A stretch of DNA of 7,452 bases from an uncultured Oscillochloris sp. (GTDB taxonomy: Bacteria > Chloroflexota > Chloroflexia > Chloroflexales > Chloroflexaceae), in the NCBI GenBank assembly GCA_903877345.1, contig CAIRDL010000182.1, positions 1 through 7,452 on the forward strand, written 5' to 3'. The notes under the pieces are model-generated. The model made no database searches and had not been told where the DNA came from. It saw nothing but the letters and a program-made list of their open reading frames with translations. The translations under genes were made by a program, and so were the position numbers. This document shows, piece after piece, positions 6,048-7,452 of this stretch (position 1 is its first letter; each line of letters opens with the position of its first letter).

Positions 6048-7268
6048 ATGCTGCGCCTCGCGCTTCGCCGCACCCTGCTGCCACTGCTGCTCGTGCTGCT
6101 CTTCACCGCCCTGCCCACATGTCCCGTCCGCGCCCGCCCGACCCTCGCCACCGCTTTTGCCCCGGATCTCGTCGCGGCTCTCGACGCTGCCCTCGAAACG
6201 GGGCGCACCGACGCCCGTGCGCCTGGAGCGCTCCTCTACATTGATCTGCCTGAACACGGGGTCTACAGCGCCGCACGCGGTCTCGCCGATGTCGCCACAG
6301 GCACGCCGCTCACCCCGCAGTCCCGTGTGCGGATTGCGAGCGTCACCAAGTCCTTCGTCGCCGTCGTCGCCCTCCAACTCGTGCAGGAAGGCTGGCTCCT
6401 GCTCGACCACAGCGTGGGATACTGGTTGCCGGGACTCGTCCCCGGCGGAGAAGCGATTACCGTTCGTCAGCTTCTCAGCCACACCAGCGGTCTGCCCGAC
6501 TACCTCACGGATGGCATTATTGTGCGGGCGCGGCGCGATCCGGCCCATCACTGGACGCCCCAGGAGTTGGTGGCCGAAGCCTTGCGCCGCCCCCGGCTGT
6601 TTGCCCCGGGGGCACCGGGGCGCTGGGCCTACAGCAACACCAATTACACCTTGCTTGGCCTTATCATTGAGCAAGTCACCAAGCACCCGTTGGAACTGGA
6701 GGTGCGGCAGCGCGTCATTGAACCCCTGGGCCTACGCGAGACCGCCCAGGCTCCACCCAACGCTGACCTCGGCGCGATTGCCCACGGTTATGTGGGGGGA
6801 GTTGACCAAACGGCGCTGAATATGTCGGTTGCCTGGGCTGTCGGCGACCTCAATGCCAGCGTCGGTGACCTTGCCCGTTTTACGCAGGGGCTTATGTGGG
6901 GCGCGCTGCTTCGTCCGGCGACCCTCAACACGATGCTTACCTGCACGAGCACTGGCGGCGCGTGGGGTGTCGCCGACCTCGCCTACGGTTTGGGGATTAT
7001 GCGGCGCACGCTGCCCGCTGCGAACTTGCCGCCTGCGGCGCGCTTAGCGCTTGGGCACACGGGCGCCCTTAATGGCTATCGCACCGCAATGTGGTACTTC
7101 CCCGACAGCGGCATGACCATCGTCGCCGCTTTTACCCGCGAAGAGGCTGACCCCAATCGGCTCGTTTCCAGCGCCCTTCAGACGTTAGCAACCTTCAATG
7201 CTTTTGACAAGGTTTCAGGGGCCAGGGTTCAGGGGCCAGGTCGAGCACATCAAGAAGCCGTGCGCTAA
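6048..7268 (+). CDS. Exported serine hydrolase, beta-lactamase/PBP class C (S12) family
   Basis: The protein has 406 residues from the ATG at 6048. This start is chosen over 6021 because of AAGGA at 7 bases spacing and because a signal peptide then begins at residue 1 (MLRLALRRTLLPLLLVLLF, possible cleavage after VRA at residue 29). All three active-site elements of the family are present: SVTK (S98 nucleophile, K101), YSN (Y195, N197) and HTG (337-339, in place of KTG). The family motif HTSGLPDY is at 145-152. Relatives include D-alanyl-D-alanine carboxypeptidases, class C-like beta-lactamases, esterases and amidases; the HTG form is common among the non-lactamase members, so drug resistance should not be assumed. 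The likely site of action is outside the cytoplasmic membrane. The last 20 or so residues (VSGARVQGPGRAHQEAVR) come partly from a short DNA repeat and look non-conserved. The gene appears separately transcribed from the cytochrome pair. Confidence 0.9.
   Translation: MLRLALRRTLLPLLLVLLFTALPTCPVRARPTLATAFAPDLVAALDAALETGRTDARAPGALLYIDLPEHGVYSAARGLADVATGTPLTPQSRVRIASVTKSFVAVVALQLVQEGWLLLDHSVGYWLPGLVPGGEAITVRQLLSHTSGLPDYLTDGIIVRARRDPAHHWTPQELVAEALRRPRLFAPGAPGRWAYSNTNYTLLGLIIEQVTKHPLELEVRQRVIEPLGLRETAQAPPNADLGAIAHGYVGGVDQTALNMSVAWAVGDLNASVGDLARFTQGLMWGALLRPATLNTMLTCTSTGGAWGVADLAYGLGIMRRTLPAANLPPAARLALGHTGALNGYRTAMWYFPDSGMTIVAAFTREEADPNRLVSSALQTLATFNAFDKVSGARVQGPGRAHQEAVR
7214..7241. repeat. Two-copy 14-bp tandem repeat inside the hydrolase 3' end
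   Basis: TTCAGGGGCCAGG occurs at 7214-7226 and again at 7228-7240, identical over 13 bases with a period of 14. Because 14 is not a multiple of three, the two copies are translated in different frames within the C-terminal tail. GGTTCAGGGGCCAGG-like tracts are the sort of short repeat usually found between genes. Confidence 0.85.
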
Positions 7269-7311
7269 CCAAGACTGTAGAGTAGCCTGGAACGCAATAG
7301 AGCAAAAGTTA

Positions 7312-7401
7312 CCCTGTCACACATGTCACGCTGAGCGACGCGAAGCGTCCCGGTGTGCATCATCATCGCCGGGACGCTTCGCTTCGCTCAGCGTGACAGG
7401 G
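7312..7401. repeat. Long imperfect palindrome, possible bidirectional terminator or REP/MITE-like element
   Basis: The inner arms 7325-7353 and 7369-7397 are reverse complements over 29 bases with one mismatch, around a 15-base loop containing CATCATCATCG. The palindrome extends outward: CCCTGTCAC (7312-7320) matches GTGACAGGG (7393-7401), but the left arm carries an extra 9 bases created by a TGTCAC duplication (7315-7320 and 7324-7329). It starts 43 bases after the hydrolase stop. Short T4 tracts flank it on both strands (TTTT at 7406-7409; AAAA at 7304-7307), so it could stop transcription from either side. The CTGAGCGAAGCGAAGCGTC core looks like a dispersed repeat. Confidence 0.85.
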
Positions 7402-7452
7402 CGAGTTTTGCGGTATTGCCCTGGAACCTTGTTTTTGCGCCAAAACAACGAC

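Noticed and set aside
6048..6137. Lipobox in the serine hydrolase signal peptide (Cys25 in LPTC)
   Set aside because: The residue before Cys is Thr where Ala, Gly or Ser is expected, and a standard cleavage site (VRA) follows, so ordinary secretion is more likely.
5850..6686. 278-residue open frame on the minus strand
   Set aside because: It overlaps the serine hydrolase, whose catalytic motifs prove the + strand is coding, and it runs through the hairpin and promoter region.
6048..7268. Antibiotic-resistance beta-lactamase
   Set aside because: SxxK, YxN and HTG place it in the broad S12 family only; many members are esterases or peptidases, and HTG in place of KTG argues against a dedicated beta-lactamase.

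Overview
The window is GC-rich and reads like accessory chromosomal DNA from an environmental bacterium. It has three plausible genes, all on the + strand and all encoding exported proteins, with short dispersed-type repeats at both ends. A large secreted multiheme cytochrome with many fibronectin III (FN3) domains, together with repeats of the GGCTGAGCCTGTCGAAGCC and CTGAGCGAAGCG type, would fit a Chloroflexota member. That placement is only a guess, because no phylogenetic marker is present.

Layout: positions 1-140 are a tandem repeat with a nested inverted copy. Positions 141-705 have no convincing gene; the part from about 290 to 580 is AT-richer and may hold the promoter of the first gene. 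A small putative lipoprotein of unknown function (706-1377) is followed 33 bp later by a 1491-residue protein (1411-5886). That protein has a signal peptide, five CXXCH heme sites, a middle region with a GHxxPTGxPxGRR signature, and about seven FN3-like domains. A hairpin (5907-5938) closes this pair. A separate unit follows, with a TATAAT -10 box and a Shine-Dalgarno site ahead of an exported serine hydrolase of the beta-lactamase/PBP (S12) family (6048-7268). The right edge holds a long imperfect palindrome (7312-7401).

Function: the first two genes look like one transcription unit making a surface lipoprotein and an extracytoplasmic c-type cytochrome, suggesting a role in electron transfer outside the cytoplasmic membrane; the redox partner cannot be read from the sequence. 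The serine hydrolase probably acts on peptidoglycan peptides or a small ester/amide, and nothing ties it functionally to the cytochrome. The most notable item is the fusion of a pentaheme module to a long FN3 array with no recognisable surface anchor. The repeats are also of interest: one short tandem repeat is translated as the C-terminal tail of the hydrolase.
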